NCBI RefSeq assembly: GCF_020520425.1
Contig: NC_079491.1
Span: 2,170,001-2,234,000, forward strand
Length of the DNA: 64,000 nt
DNA from: Spinacia oleracea
Lineage: Eukaryota; Streptophyta; Magnoliopsida; Caryophyllales; Amaranthaceae
Direction: 5' to 3'
The notes beneath the pieces are model-generated. The model was not told where the DNA came from. It did not search any database and worked only from the letters and a program-made list of their open reading frames with translations. The position numbers and the translations under genes are program-made. Shown piece by piece: positions 24,757-36,153 of the stretch (position 1 is the stretch's first letter; every line of letters begins with the position of its first letter).

Positions 24757-25268
24757 TATATTACAAGTCTTTTCAACGTTTTGTGTATGGTTGCCCTAAT
24801 CTGCATGTGATCTGCATAGCTAAGATTTTGAAGGCCTCTCAAAGAGTTAAAATTTCATTTTTGTTCGAGTAATTGGACTCTTGTGAGGCAAGAACTCTTA
24901 TGTTAGGATAATGATCCCAAAACTTATCCCGAATTAGTATTTCAGATACCTTCATATTGTTAGGTTGGCAAAACGGGCATAATTTCACGTACAGGTATAA
25001 TATGTTAATATATTTGTAGGAACGGTATAAGTTCAAACCAAATGAACCTGAACCTAGACCCACTTATTAAAGGCGGTAGCGTTTCAACTTTTAAAAGTAT
25101 GGCAAGTCCGGCCTAGCATGAATGTGCCAAAAATGTATCTCTTTCTCAATAAAATGACATTAGTTGTGAAAAGTTAACTGTGTTTTATGATTCACCTAGT
25201 AATTACTCTGTATTAATTACGTTGTAGATATGGACGTGTTAGTTCTTTATTTTACTCGACGCCTTATT
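24757..25268. other. No gene seen
   Basis: AT-rich spacer with no supported feature. Confidence 0.5.
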
Positions 25269-25269
25269 G

Positions 25270-25572
25270 TAAACATGGATGTGGGCCAAGATTCGTGTTG
25301 AGCCCACGTGTTGGGCCTGAACATGTTAGGTGTTGTGCCAAAAACTTTAAAAATGCGACTCGAGCAAGGCACAATCCCACGAGTTGAGTTGTCGCGCCTA
25401 AGCCTAATTTGACTCAATTTAACGTGTTTCGTCGTGTCACATCATGCCTTGCTGTACTAGCTTTTTCCAAAAAAAAAAACCGATCAGACGCAGTCACAAT
25501 TCACGACTTCATGCTCGTGTCGGGTCGTGTCGTACTTTGGCCCATCCCGACCCAGCCCAGTGACATCTTTAC
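25270..25572. mobile_element. GGGCC-rich MITE, copy 2
   Basis: It starts TAAACATGGATGTGGGCC and ends CCCAGTGACATCTTTA, matching the family ends (TAAAGATGG..GTGGGCC / GGCCC..ACCATCTTTA). The core has CGTGTTTCGTCGTGTCAC and CTTTTTCCAAAAAAAA. Confidence 0.7.
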
Positions 25573-26324
25573 GTTACTGTGACAAATATGTATAGAGAAG
25601 TGTTTTGTGGACAGGAACTTTTGTGTAAGAACGCCTTACCGAAAAGACCGCTTTGATTGCTTAACTAATTGGTTCATTGCTTAACTAATTAGTTCAATTG
25701 TTTAACTAATTGGTATTATTGTTTAAGTAATTAGTTCCACTGCTTAACTTAGATGACACCAAATTGATCTTTTGTGTGAAATCTACCTTATATAAAAGTT
25801 TGTATTTTGCGGAAGTCAATGGCCCCTGTTCTTTTAATCATCAAGTAGTACGGAGAATAATGAAAGTAAAGCTAGATTAAACAACCTCCCTCCCCAACAA
25901 GGCAACAAAAGAAGCTTATCTTGCAACAATAATTTTCAGTGGAAAAAAAACAATTCCAATATCAAGAATATATGCAAAGTTAAACATATTTATTTATTTT
26001 ATCTTGTTGATTTTATAACCAAAAAAATCAAAATTATTTAAGTAAAATTCTAAATCTCTTTTTTAATCAATGAAATTCTGTATCCAAGTGTCATTTGACT
26101 ACATAAAGAGACCAAATCAGTGCAATATCATAAAGAGTATGGATCCTATCTTAATTTCTAGCTTTTCACCCTTTTCCTTGAAAGGAAGTTTTGTGAAATG
26201 GAGTTAATTTGTAGTAAGACAAGGATTCCTTTTGTAAGATATATAGAGTGACCTTAACATTAACCAAAGGGATACGTGCACGTGACCGTGCATGTGCGTG
26301 CGTTCACGTGCGTGAGCCTGTTCG
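25573..26324. other. No gene seen
   Basis: A short diverged tandem repeat near 25657-25750 (TGCTTAACTAATTGGTTCA-type words, four copies) is the only structure. A GTGCGTG-rich stretch follows near 26275-26330. Confidence 0.5.
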
Positions 26325-26339
26325 TGTGCTTGACTTATG

Positions 26340-26463
26340 TTTTTTTGTTGCGCGAATGAGCCATGTAGGGCAATACAAATTGTAAATAAGATAGTGATAT
26401 TCGAACCTGGAACTTATCGTACACATACCCTAGGTTTTAACCACTAGATCAAGACCTCATTGG
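26340..26463 (-). mobile_element. tRNA-derived SINE
   Basis: On the minus strand the element starts with a tRNA-like head (GGTCTTGATCTAGTGGTT), then a B-box-like GGTTCGAATATC, and ends in a short A-rich tail (AACAAAAAAA). It is flanked by 15-bp direct repeats that differ at two positions: TGTGCTTGACTTATG at 26325-26339 and TGTGCTTGGCATATG at 26464-26478. Confidence 0.75.
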
Positions 26464-26491
26464 TGTGCTTGGCATATGGGTGTGCTGTGTG

Positions 26492-26968
26492 CAAAGATGG
26501 TCGTGGCCGGGTCAGCCCGAGCTAACGGGCCATGGGCCTAAACGGGTCAGGTCCACGCTAAGTTCAATCTCCATCGTGTCTGGCCGAGCTGGGATGAAAA
26601 GTTCAAAATAGGGCCCATGCCCACAGGCTGTCGTGCCTAAGCTTAAATTTAACGTGCTTTGTCGAGCCGTGTTGTGTCTTGTCGTGTTTTTTCCATTAAA
26701 AAAAAAGCGGACCGGCCCAGGCCCACAACTTTGTGGTCGTGACGGGCCGGGCTGGGATGAAAAGTTCAAAATAGGGCCCTTGCCCACGGGTTGTCGCGCG
26801 TAACCCTAAATTTAGCGTGCTTTGTCGTGCCGGGTCGAGCAGTGTTGTGCTTTTTCCAAAAAAAAAAAAGCAGCCCACAACCCACAACTTCTACTTGGGC
26901 CAGGCCGTGTTTTTTTCATGCCAGGTCAGGCCGGGCTGGGCTTTTTCGTGCCGGGCTGGGCATCTTTA
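26492..26968. mobile_element. GGGCC-rich MITE, copy 3 (internally doubled)
   Basis: It starts CAAAGATGGTCGTGGCCGGG and ends GGGCTGGGCATCTTTA. The core phrase GGGATGAAAAGTTCAAAATA occurs twice (26590 and 26754), so part of the element is duplicated. Confidence 0.7.
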
Positions 26969-27250
26969 AGAATAGCACAGTTGCGAACTTGGTGTATGTG
27001 TGTGTGTGCAGCAGTTGCAACTTTTATACTGTTAAGTCTGTGATTACAAGTTCTGTGAATTACAATAACAGCACCAGATCTACATTTACAGAGCAGAAAA
27101 CAGTCCAACAATTGAAATAAACACTTGATTTTTAACTGAACTGAATATCAAATTATATGGGGGTTTCTGAATTAACACAAATACTCTCACAATGTGGGGA
27201 AAGAATTGAACTTTTCTAAGTTCAATGATTATTCCTGTTGGTACAATTCT

Positions 27251-30060
27251 TTAAAGCTTGATATGAGGAAGAACTTTAGTACTGCAACTTCCATGTAAAC
27301 TGAAAAGCTTGAGATATTCAATCTGTGATATTTCTTTGTAAACTGCAGGATTTTTATCAGAAAGAAGTTCCTGTATTGGTTCATATTTTCGATTGTTATT
27401 TCTGCTATTTGGATACAGAAAACATGCTGCTGATAACCTGGGTCCTTTTCGATTTGCCAGTACTCTATGTTCAGCACTTCTGAACATATCATTGCTTATC
27501 ACCTACACGAAAAAAAACCAAATGGGAAAGTTTAGTGTGTGCAAGTAAAGATGGTTGTGGGTCGGGCCGTCGTGCCTAAGCCTAGTTTTAATAAATTTAG
27601 CGTGCCGTGCCTTGTCGTGCTTTTTCCAAAAAAAAATGTGGCTCAAGGCCGTGCCTGTTTTTGAACTTTCGGCCCGGGCCGGAACGAAACATATTCAAAT
27701 GTGTGGGCCCGACTCGGAATGATACAGAGCCAAATGTATGGACCCGACCCGTTGGGCCCATGGCTCATAGGCTCGGCCCGAAACCCGTACGGGAACGATA
27801 CAGAGTCAAATGTGTGGGCTCGACACGAAATTATACCGAGCCAAATGTATGGGTCAGGCCCATTGGGCACATGGCTCACATGCCCGGCCCGAAGCCCGGC
27901 CTAGAATGATACATAGTCAAATGTGTGGGCCCGACCCGGCACGATACAGAATCAAATATATGACTCGTGGGCCCTGCCCGTGACCATCTTTATGTGCAAC
28001 AGCGCAATAGTAAAAGCTTTTTTTTTTTTTGTGTATGCCAAAATAAGGCTTTGGAAAACCTTTATCTGAACATATTTGAGCTTATTTTGGTTTTAAGGTG
28101 AAAAAAAAAACGATGTCTTACCTGCAGCATATCACCTATCATAACGATAAGCGAACCCTCCACCGGCGGCACGTGTACCCACTGATTCTGATGCAAGACT
28201 TGGAGTCCGTCTATGTCGCCTTGTAACAGAATGGCTAAAAAATAAGGATCAGTATGGTGCACCGTGCCCAGAGTCAAATGCGGCTCGGGGCAAGGTGGGT
28301 AGTAATGACCCACCAACTTCCGAGCTTCCATGCATTCCATTAGTTCAAGGTGGTCACTCTCTAACCCTAAAGCCTCAGAAAGCAACTTGCATAACTTCCC
28401 TTTCAATTCAACAATGTGTTTGACATAATCAGACATAGGCTTCCTGCAGAATTCAATACACAACAATACAAATGTTATATTAATAGAGCTGGTAAGCTTA
28501 CCCAACCCAACAAACCGACTCGAACCCAACTCAACAACCCAACCCAAACCAAACCAAACCCAATAATAAAGGGTTGGTCAAGTTTTTCAACCCATTTAAT
28601 TAAATGGGTCAACCCAACTCAACCCGTTTAATTAAATGGGTCAACCCAACTAAACAGTCTAAACCCAACCCGTTTAATTAAATGGGTTGGGTCGGGTTGA
28701 AATTTTGAACCAAAAAACAACCCGCTTAATTCATATAACTAATTCAGTCAGGTCAACCCTTAAAAAAAAAATTAATTTTGGGTCTTTTTAGCTTTTATAC
28801 AAATTGTAAATATGAAAAACTTAAACTAACGTCTACCAGCCACCAATACTTATTTTTCTCTCTATATATATACATATTGGAGTACTCCCTCTGTATTTTT
28901 TTAAGGGATACACTTGCCTTTTCCGGCCGTATTTATTTAAGAGATACACTTACCATTTTAGTAACTTATTAACCCTACCATCTAATTAAATAATACATCT
29001 AATATACCCCATCACCCACCATCCTATTAAACTAATATTTTCATAAACTCACCCCACCCTCCACCCACCAAAATGACATGGTCCCCACATATTTAATTAT
29101 TAAAATATCTATCCAACCCCACTTGCTTTATTATTTTAATTCATTCAATTATTCTTCTTAATACCCGTGCCCGGCCAAGTGTATCTCTTAAAAAAATACG
29201 GAGGGAGTATTAGTTTTTGTTTTTTTAATGAGATTTGCCTCGAAAAACTGATCCCTTTAGATATAAAATTCAAAGAAACTTGCACTTAAAACGGGAAAAA
29301 AAACTTATACGGGTCAACTTCGGGTCAACCCGGAGTATAACCATGTCGGGTTGGGTTGAGAATCTCAACCCGTTTAAGTGGTCATGTTAGGTTGGGAAAA
29401 TCTCATCAGTCTATAAATGGGTCAACCTTATTCCAACCCAACCCATTACCAGCTCTAGTACTTAATACACCCCAAAATGTATAGATTTTCAGTTGTTAAA
29501 CTAAAACAGAGAAGAAGAAGAGTTACTAACTGAAACCTGCAAATTTTAGGTAAGGCTTCAAAATCTGCTGTCAAGTTCTCAAACTCACAAGCAATTGTAT
29601 CTTTCCAAAATGCAGCTCTAAGAACCGGGTGAATAGTCGCATAATACCACACCTTCCTCGAAGAATCATGTGAATAATACTCCTCCTTCATCTCTTTCGC
29701 CTGCTCGTGAAAATCACAAACACTTTCCAACATGTTCATCATCACATCTGTTTGAACTCCATGGTTGATAACTTGAAACATACCCCATTTCCTCGAAGCT
29801 TCTAATACTTCATTAACAATAATCATACGCCTTTTACTTTCATAACCCTCGAGATTTATGATTGGAACTTGATTCTCGATACCATCATTATCAGAGTTCG
29901 CTTGCTTCAGATGATTCCTGTCAGAAGAAACAAACATTTTGGGGATTTTAAGGATACCAGAATCAACAAGTCCTTTTACACCTGATTTTGTTGACATAAG
30001 TTCACTCAAATCTTTCTCCCAATCATAATCATGATCATAAGTAGTACCATTACTCCCCAT
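27251..30060 (-). CDS. 2-oxoglutarate/Fe(II) dioxygenase, ACC-oxidase-homolog type
   Basis: Three minus-strand exons, 30060-29537, 28443-28122 and 27502-27251, give 365 residues, a normal length for the family. Fe(II) ligands are His238-x-Asp240 (HHTDPYF) and His294 (AEHRV); Arg304-x-Ser306 (PRLSAAC) binds 2-oxoglutarate. The N-terminal part has [11 protein letters not shown] and [16 protein letters not shown]. Exons 2 and 3 are the same lengths (322 and 252 nt) as in the gene at 19977-23124, on the same strand 4 kb away, so the two are tandem duplicates that have since diverged. No break is seen. The role is likely oxidation of a specialised metabolite; the substrate is unknown. Intron 1 carries a nested pair of MITEs. 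Confidence 0.9.
27546..27992. mobile_element. GGGCC-rich MITE, copy 4, in dioxygenase intron 2
   Basis: It starts TAAAGATGGTTGTGGGTCGG and ends CCTGCCCGTGACCATCTTTA, a clear inverted pair. Inside, CCAAATGTATGG-type words with GGGCCCGACCC recur about every 60-70 bp, giving a short internal tandem. Confidence 0.75.
28484..29457. mobile_element. AACCC-rich MITE in dioxygenase intron 1, split by another MITE
   Basis: The ends TAGAGCTGGTAA and TTACCAGCTCTA are perfect inverted complements. The arms are full of AACCCAACCC and AAATGGGTCAACCC words. A Stowaway-like element at 28885-29207 interrupts it. Confidence 0.8.
28885..29207. mobile_element. Stowaway-like MITE (nested), copy 1 of a matched pair
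   Basis: It starts CTCCCTCTGTATTTTTTTAA and ends TTAAAAAAATACGGAGGGAG, with TA flanks. The interior matches 52423-52747 almost base for base (CACCCACCATCCTATTAAAC, TTTCATAAA), so both derive from a recent burst. Confidence 0.9.
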
Positions 30061-30827
30061 CTTATAAATCAGTATGTGGATTCAAAAAATGTCAGAAAAT
30101 GTTACAGAATGATTTTATACTCATCAGATGTAAAGCATATTGTCTTTAATCAACCCATAATATTAGTGAAAAGTTGATGAAATGTTAAATATATGTTTAA
30201 AAAGAAGAAAGCAAAATGTTTCTGCAACTTTTTAAAGATTCACAAATTTCTGCAGCAGATACTGTGTTTGTCTGTAGTAAGGGACTGATTGTAGGAGAAT
30301 GCTTAGTTTAATTTGCACCCCCATAACGGATATATTTTTCTAACAAAGCATACACTGTCAACATGTTTTTATATATTCCTGATTTTTACACCAAAAACAA
30401 AAACAAGAAAGTGATTTTTTTCGGATAAAACTTGGCTTTTAGGACTCACGAATGAATACAGTCATATACAGAGATGAACGTATGACATGATGTCGTAGTG
30501 ATCTAGGCTCTGTTTTCTGAAAGTTCTTTACGCCTTGAAATATGAAATATGTGTCCAAAGTATTAAAACTTTTGACCGTAAATTCTCACTATTCTGTACA
30601 TCAAAACGTTATCACGTAAGATCTATTTAGATTGATTTCGGTATGTAATTTTAGAATATCAACTTTAACATACGAAATTAGATATATTAGTGGTTAGATA
30701 TTGCATTGGAATCTGTGCAAATAGTAAGTGTAAAGAATTCTAAGGAACAATCTAAAATTTGTAAACACATGTATTATGTTTACAAATTTGGTTAGGTTTA
30801 TCACCGTTTTCACATCCAACCTAGACC
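30061..30827. other. Upstream region of the second dioxygenase gene
   Basis: AT-rich, non-coding. No motif could be assigned with confidence. Confidence 0.4.
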
Positions 30828-31050
30828 TGGTCAAAAGGCGGGTCGGGTCGGGCCGAGGGCATAAAAGTCTGACCATTATGTCGGGTCGGGCCAATTTTAG
30901 CGCCATTTTGGACCGGGCCAAATTTATAACTAAAAATGTTGTTTTGCGTTGCCCAAAGCCCGTAATTTTTTTAAAAGTTCGGGCCAGGCCGGCCAAGATA
31001 CTCTGCCCAAAACCCGCTAATTTTCGGGCCGGGCCCATGAAGATCAGCTC
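30828..31050. mobile_element. GGCCGGG-rich element
   Basis: It opens CAAAAGGCGGGTCGGGTCGG and closes TCGGGCCGGGCCCATGAAGA. The inner phrase GGCCAAATTTATAACTAAAA also occurs reversed at 21715-21905 in dioxygenase intron 1. Non-coding. Confidence 0.55.
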
Positions 31051-32460
31051 TAATCCAACCCTATTGTGATCAGTTTGCACAAAACTCAAAGCAAGCACAT
31101 GAAAATAACATCTATAGTTGTACTCTTGTATAACAAAAGGTGGAGTTTGTTGGTTTGTTTCACCTGATTGCAAATTTTGATTGCAACAAAGAGCTGGAAT
31201 TTGGTAAATTTTGATAATTATACAGTTATACACAACTGTCAGCGGTATAACTTGTCTATTGTAACTTGTCAGTTTTGCCTCTTTAACTCTTAATAATTAA
31301 TCAAAAAGACCACAGAATTCCAACCTTTCTGTTTTCTGCTCTTTTGTTAGGTACAATTGTGTTGCATCTTGTTCTGCAAATCTGCAAAAGACAAAATATA
31401 TACTCTGATCAGTGATCATACATTCATACCAGTAGAATCCTGCTTCCTAACTTAGTTGGCTGAAAAATGAAAAAAGGAAGGAAATGTAACAGCATTTTAC
31501 AAGATCAACAACTGTCATAAAAGATGTCACATTTCTCACACAGAGTATGCACAGAAATACAGAATGTATTGAAGTCTGATTAGTGAATCAAGCTAATTAA
31601 AAGCAACTAATTAACAAGAAGTTGCCTAAAACAATAATAGTATTACTTCTGATCTGAGCACCAACTAACTTGTCATTTTTATTAATCTACGGAGTAATAT
31701 ATTGTTTCCACAGGAGAACACAATACAATGCTAAATGTGAGCCGTCTTATGGCATAAACATACAATAACAGTAGAATGCTCTATAATTCAGTAGAGAAGA
31801 TTTGGCATCTTTACACTTAACATGAGTATCTGCAGGCTGCAGCATTGTAGATTTGTAGCAGTTGATCTTTGTATGAAAGCAGTAACCTTATGTCCAAAAT
31901 CAGATATTACCACTGTATCAGTTGATATTTTCTTTCTGAAATTTACAATAAGATTATTGTGCAGAGTTCCAAGCTCTAACAATTAAAAGGGTAAATTACC
32001 AGAAGATTGAACGTGAGCCGAGTGTTGCCACCAAAGTACATCAGAAACAGAAAGTAAGCAAGCAGTTGTCTGAACAATACAATCTGAGCAGTGAGCACCA
32101 ACTCATCAAGTGCTTAAGAGAAACTCTTCAACTCTATCAGACTAGACTACATCACTACAACATATCTGAAATCCTTTTGAGAGCACAACTTCTGGCACTG
32201 ACATACAAATGCAGTAGAATTCTCCATACTACAGCACAGAAAATGGAGCATCTAGTTACTCCGTAATATGCAGTATTGTAGATTTGTCCTGAATCATATG
32301 TGTTCCGGTATGAGTTAAGAACGGTTGGAGAGGTCTTGCTGGTTGAGTGATTCTGATTCCGTGATGAGATCCTCCACAAGTGACACTGGTAAAACTAGCC
32401 TCGGAGGTGATTCGAGGATCCCAAAGTCAGAGAACGGTTGGAGAGGTCTGAATCCAAGCC
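31051..32460. other. Unassigned region with local duplication
   Basis: No protein gene. Some phrases occur twice: GAGCACCAACT (31659, 32095), AGTAGAAT-CTC (31771, 32212) and GAACGGTTGGAGAGGTCT (32319, 32422). A GC-richer inverted stretch lies near 32365-32415 (GATCCTCC and GAGGATC). It may be the 3' part of the minus-strand transcript that starts near 34.1 kb, but this cannot be shown. Confidence 0.35.
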
Positions 32461-32467
32461 AAGATTG

Positions 32468-32966
32468 TACCTTAAACCAATTCAGCAAGTTCATTTCATT
32501 TTAGTCTAGTTGGTAAACAATCTGAATCCAAGCCAAAATTGTACCTTTAACCAAACCAATTCAGTGAGTTCACCTCGTTTCAGTCCAGTTTGTATCGATG
32601 TTCTAATCCCCAAAAAAAGATTGTGCCTTTAACCAGTTCAGTGAGTTCATTTCGTTCTAATACAGATCAAGATTGAAACATTAACCAGTTCAGTAAGTTC
32701 ATTTCGTTCTAATACAGATCAAGATTGTAACTTTAACCAGTTCAGTGAGTTCATTCCGTTCTAATACAGATCAAAATTGAAACTATAACCAGTTCAGTAA
32801 GTTCATTTCGTTCTACTCAGTAATACAGATCAAGATTGAAACATTAACCAGTTTCAGTAAGTTCATTTCGTTCAACAAGATTGTAACTTTAACCAGTTCA
32901 GTGAGTTCATCTCGTTTTAATCCGGAAAAGATTGCAACTTTAACTAGATCAGTGAGTTAGTTTCGT
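32468..32966. repeat. Minisatellite with ~45-60-bp units, about ten copies
   Basis: The phrase TTAACCAGTTCAGTGAGTTC (or AGTAAGTTC), then ATTTCGTTCTAATACAGATC, then AAGATTG recurs about ten times with small changes. Units near 32630-32800 are the most alike. No coding frame is kept. Confidence 0.85.
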
Positions 32967-33436
32967 GTTCGGTTTTCGTTTGTTTAAGTGGTTCATTTTG
33001 TTCATCATTTCATACGATTTTAACAAATCTGTTCAATCCAGAATTTGCAGTTTCATGGACCTTGCAAAATCTGCAAATTTTTGCACAAAATACAGGTGAA
33101 ATGACAGCCATCCAAAATTCCAAACAAAGCATTCAGCAAGTTAAACAAAACCAATCAAAACTGTTGTTTTCGAAATGATTTTAAACCCAAAAAAGCGCAA
33201 GAATTTGCAAATATTCGTCATTACTTCAGAAATTTTCCAGCTAATTAAAAAGAGCTAGAAAAACATTGCAACGACAAATTACATAAAAATCAATTTTGCA
33301 CAAATATTGAGCTCAAACAGAGATTTAATTTACCCGGTCAAGCCTTCGATATGTGCTTCTCTAAAAGCATTTTGTAAATCCCCAAATTATTAAATAAATT
33401 CATCAAAATCAAATCCCAGAAAAATACGAAAAAATG

Positions 33437-33524
33437 GAGAATGATCAGACAGTACGAATACATTTAACACCATCATTCTGGTGAATCAAACCAATAGGAA
33501 ACAATTGTTCATCACTTCATTCTC
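33437..33524 (-). ncRNA. Box C/D snoRNA candidate B2
   Basis: Read on the minus strand, the segment is closed by an 8-bp stem (GAGAATGA / TCATTCTC). Box C is GTGATGA (33515-33509), C' is ATGATGG, and box D is CTGA (33448-33445). Next to box D lies GTATTCGTACTG, complementary to 12 nt of 25S rRNA (CAGUACGAAUAC, just before the ACCGUGAAAGCG segment, from memory). Before D' lies a CCTATTGG stretch complementary to 25S CCAAUAGGGAAC with one G.U or mismatch. By the D+5 rule the target is the U of CAGU. It would guide 2'-O-methylation in the nucleolus. Confidence 0.75.
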
Positions 33525-33815
33525 TATTATTTTCCACCAATTTTATAATTTATTCAGATTCTACAAAATTGGGAAATATTTTTTAAATAGTGTAGTCGCC
33601 ATTAAAAAGGAATTCTCAAGCAATGAAATAAATAAATAAATGAACAAGAAAATCCCTAAAAATGGCGACCTTAAAACAATCTAGCATAACAAATGAGCTT
33701 AACAAGGTACTGATATGATTTAACCTATAAAGCACTCGAGTATGCATTAATCTAGCAACAAAATAAATTAAAATCAAGAATAGTTTTAGGGGGAAAATAA
33801 AAATTAACTTGGAAG

Positions 33816-33912
33816 GAGAGAAATTAGGATCAGATAGAGCTAATACAAATAATCGCCATCATACTGACGGATCATCCCAATAGGGAAAATTTGCTCGTCA
33901 TTTCGAACTCTC
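33816..33912 (-). ncRNA. Box C/D snoRNA candidate A2
   Basis: Minus strand. Box D CTGA is at 33833-33830, and upstream of it GTATTAGCTCTA is complementary to 12 nt of 18S rRNA (UAGAGCUAAUAC). A second guide, TTCCCTATTGG, complements 25S CCAAUAGGGAA (33877-33887 in sense). Box C is ATGACGA, one change from the consensus, and the closing stem is weak (GAGAG / CTCTC, with several unpaired bases inside). It may be a decayed or poorly expressed copy of A1. Confidence 0.6.
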
Positions 33913-34080
33913 AATCGCAAAAATGATCGAAGAAACTTTTGAAGAAGACAAGAAAATAATTAAATTGAAAAAACTGGAGGAAGATGAAAACGATTTGTAA
34001 TTGAAACTTGGAAATTTGTTAATTTTATAGAGGAATCTTGATATTGCGGCGTCGCGTGTTCGGAGAACAGCAAGGTTGTG

Positions 34081-34186
34081 AAACCCTAATTTCCGATAAA
34101 CCCTAATTCTGGAGAATATGGGTTTTGTGGGTTTGAATTTAAAAGGGTACAACCGTACAACCCTTGGATCAAGCTATTGATGGGCC
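34081..34186 (-). promoter_or_regulatory. Promoter of snoRNA locus 2 (site II plus telo-boxes)
   Basis: Read towards the minus strand: site II (TGGGCC at 34181-34186 on the plus strand), a TTTAAA-like TATA near 34138-34143, then two telo-boxes (AAACCCTAA at 34098-34106 and 34081-34089). Site II with telo-box is the known signature of plant ribosomal-protein and snoRNA gene promoters. It lies about 170-270 bp upstream of snoRNA A2, in the right direction. Confidence 0.6.
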
Positions 34187-34666
34187 AAGCTTGAGACATC
34201 TGATATTGAAAATGTGAAATTTTGTAAATTTTGAAGGCAATGAAGTACATATTTTAATGTCTTTTTCTTTATGATTTCTGCTTATTATACGGTCATTTAA
34301 TTACTTATCTAACGCCCACGATTGCTTGTTATTGACAAAATAACGTCTAACTCTTTAATAATCGCACAAAATTGACAACTTAAGTATTGATTTACTTTAG
34401 GTTGATAACATTTTAGTTAGCGATTTATGAGTTAACAAATCGACAAATGAGTTGACGATTTAATATAGAAACATCTCATTTTCACGTCAATTGACGATTT
34501 TACCAGGAAACTGCAGATAAATAAAGAATCTCACCAATTCAAGTTCGAGTGTTCGTTGGCAAACCAAGAAAAGCAATTACAAACTTGGGCTTACTCAAAT
34601 GGTAGATTGAGAAATTTACACACAAAAATAAAGGTGTATTTACGAATTTTGACATCCAAAATTGTA

Positions 34667-35313
34667 CTCCCTCCATTCCTAAATGATCTTCATATTTGGA
34701 GTTTGGGGTGGAAAATAAGAAAATGGAATCTTGTAATGATTGGGTGTAAAAGAAAGTAATAAATAAATGAAGGAAAGTAATAAAGAAATGAAGGAGATAA
34801 AAGATTTTCACAAATTCTTATTTACAATAGGTTTACAATAAATATTGTACACCGGAGTAAAAGTTAACTCAAAATGCTTAAAAGTTCAGCTTTTATATGT
34901 AAAAGTTATCTTTTCTTAAGTGATAAATTTTTTCATTTTAGTAAACTTATTTCTTCAAAATCACTAATAATGTATAAAATTAATCATTTAAAATATTTAT
35001 CTATCATTTTTTTACCTAATATAAAAGTTAATCAAAACTATAATAAAGTTACAAAAAAAGGGTTAAAGTTATCTTGGTGTACAATAAATTTATCGTACAC
35101 CTTGTGCGCGCAAGACCTTTTGAAATATATTTTGTTTAAAGTAATAAAAAATCATAAAAGTGGGGTTGGTGGGTGAATGGGGAAATGTGAATGAATTAAA
35201 TAAGGGATGATGGGGAAATTTATGGTAAAAAGTCATGTCCGAAAATAGAAATAGAAAGATCATTTAGGAACGACATTTATAGAAACAGGAAGATCAAAAA
35301 GGAATGGAGGGAG
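34667..35313. mobile_element. Stowaway-like MITE interrupted by another element
   Basis: The ends CTCCCTCCATTCCTAAATGA and AAGGAATGGAGGGAG, flanked by TA, are inverted complements. Further in, AAATGATCTTC pairs with GAAAGATCATTT. A separate hairpin-ended element fills 34809-35125. Confidence 0.8.
34809..35125. mobile_element. Hairpin-ended element, copy 1
   Basis: It starts CACAAATTCTTATTTACA and ends GGTGTACAATAAATTTATCG, then TACACCTTGTGCGCGCAAG and ACCTTTTG. Both ends carry near-palindromes of the GGTGTACAAT..ATTGTACACC kind, and the far end adds a second small hairpin (CTTGTGCGCGCAAG). Copy 2 lies reversed at 51567-51895; a worn relative lies near 37793-37990. Confidence 0.7.
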
Positions 35314-35405
35314 TATTCTTTTTAAATTAAAAAGTACTCCGTATAGTGTGAAGTCAAATACAAGCTTGTGATGTCAACTACAAGAGATGTTTACAACTCC
35401 CCCCT

Positions 35406-35728
35406 ATAGATGGTTGTGGGCCGAGCTGGCCCGAAGCCCCGACCGGCACGAAAAAAGTTCGGCCAGTCACGGGCACGAAGTCATGGGCCATAGGCCGGGC
35501 CTGTGCCTTATTTTTTTGGAAAAAGCACGACAGGGCACGGCACGACAAAGCACGTTACACGATGGGCCAGCCCGGCACGAAAGCCCGTGGGCCGTGGGCT
35601 TGGGGGCCTGGGCCCTTTTAAACTTTTCGGCCGGCACAACACGGCACGAAACAACGTGGGCCTGTCGTGGGCCGACCCGGTTATGCTCGACCCAAAGCCC
35701 GGGCCAGGCCGGGCCACGACCATCTTTA
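35406..35728. mobile_element. GGGCC-rich MITE, copy 5
   Basis: It starts TAGATGGTTGTGGGCCGAGC and ends GGCCGGGCCACGACCATCTT. The core has TTTTTTTGGAAAAAGCACGA and CACGGCACGACAAAGCACGT. A C-tract of 14 follows at once. The overlapping ORFs on both strands are by-products. Confidence 0.75.
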
Positions 35729-35802
35729 CCCCCCCCCCCCCCCGCCCTCTCCCTCGTATCTCTCTCACCCCCTAACATCTATTAGTGAATCTTATAGAGA
35801 CG

Positions 35803-36153
35803 TAAAGATGGTTGTGGGTCGGGTCAGCCCGAAGCCCGACCCAGCACAAAAAAACCTGGCCCGGTACAAGCACAAAAATAGCACGGCCCAGCACGGGCAC
35901 AAAGTCGTGGGTCGAGCCTGTGCCTTATTTTTTGGAAAAAGCACGACACGACTCGACCCGCCACAACAAACCACGCTAAATTTAGTAAAATTAGCCTTAG
36001 GCACAAAAAACTGGGGGCTTGGGCCGGGCCTGAACCCTATTTTTAACATTTCGGCCCCGTCCGGTCCGTCACGAAACAACATGGGCCTGCTATGGGCCAA
36101 GCCGGTTAGGCCCACGGCTCGACCCGGCCCAGCCTGACCCGCGACCATATTTA
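35803..36153. mobile_element. GGGCC-rich MITE, copy 6
   Basis: It starts TAAAGATGGTTGTGGGTCGG and ends CCTGACCCGCGACCATATTTA, an inverted pair. It lies 75 bp from copy 5 in the same orientation, so the two may have arisen together or targeted the same site type. Confidence 0.75.

Noticed and set aside
32155-32379. ORFs on both strands around 32.1-32.4 kb
   Set aside because: Short, no recognisable motif, in a region of local repeats.
32345-32460. A possible plus-strand C/D snoRNA (GTGATGA near 32360, CTGA near 32449)
   Set aside because: No closing stem and no rRNA complement that I could recognise beside box D; the spacing alone is weak evidence.
33898-34152. Minus-strand ORF of 84 codons
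   Set aside because: It overlaps the snoRNA A2 leader and promoter and has no family pattern; the boxes and rRNA matches explain the conservation better.
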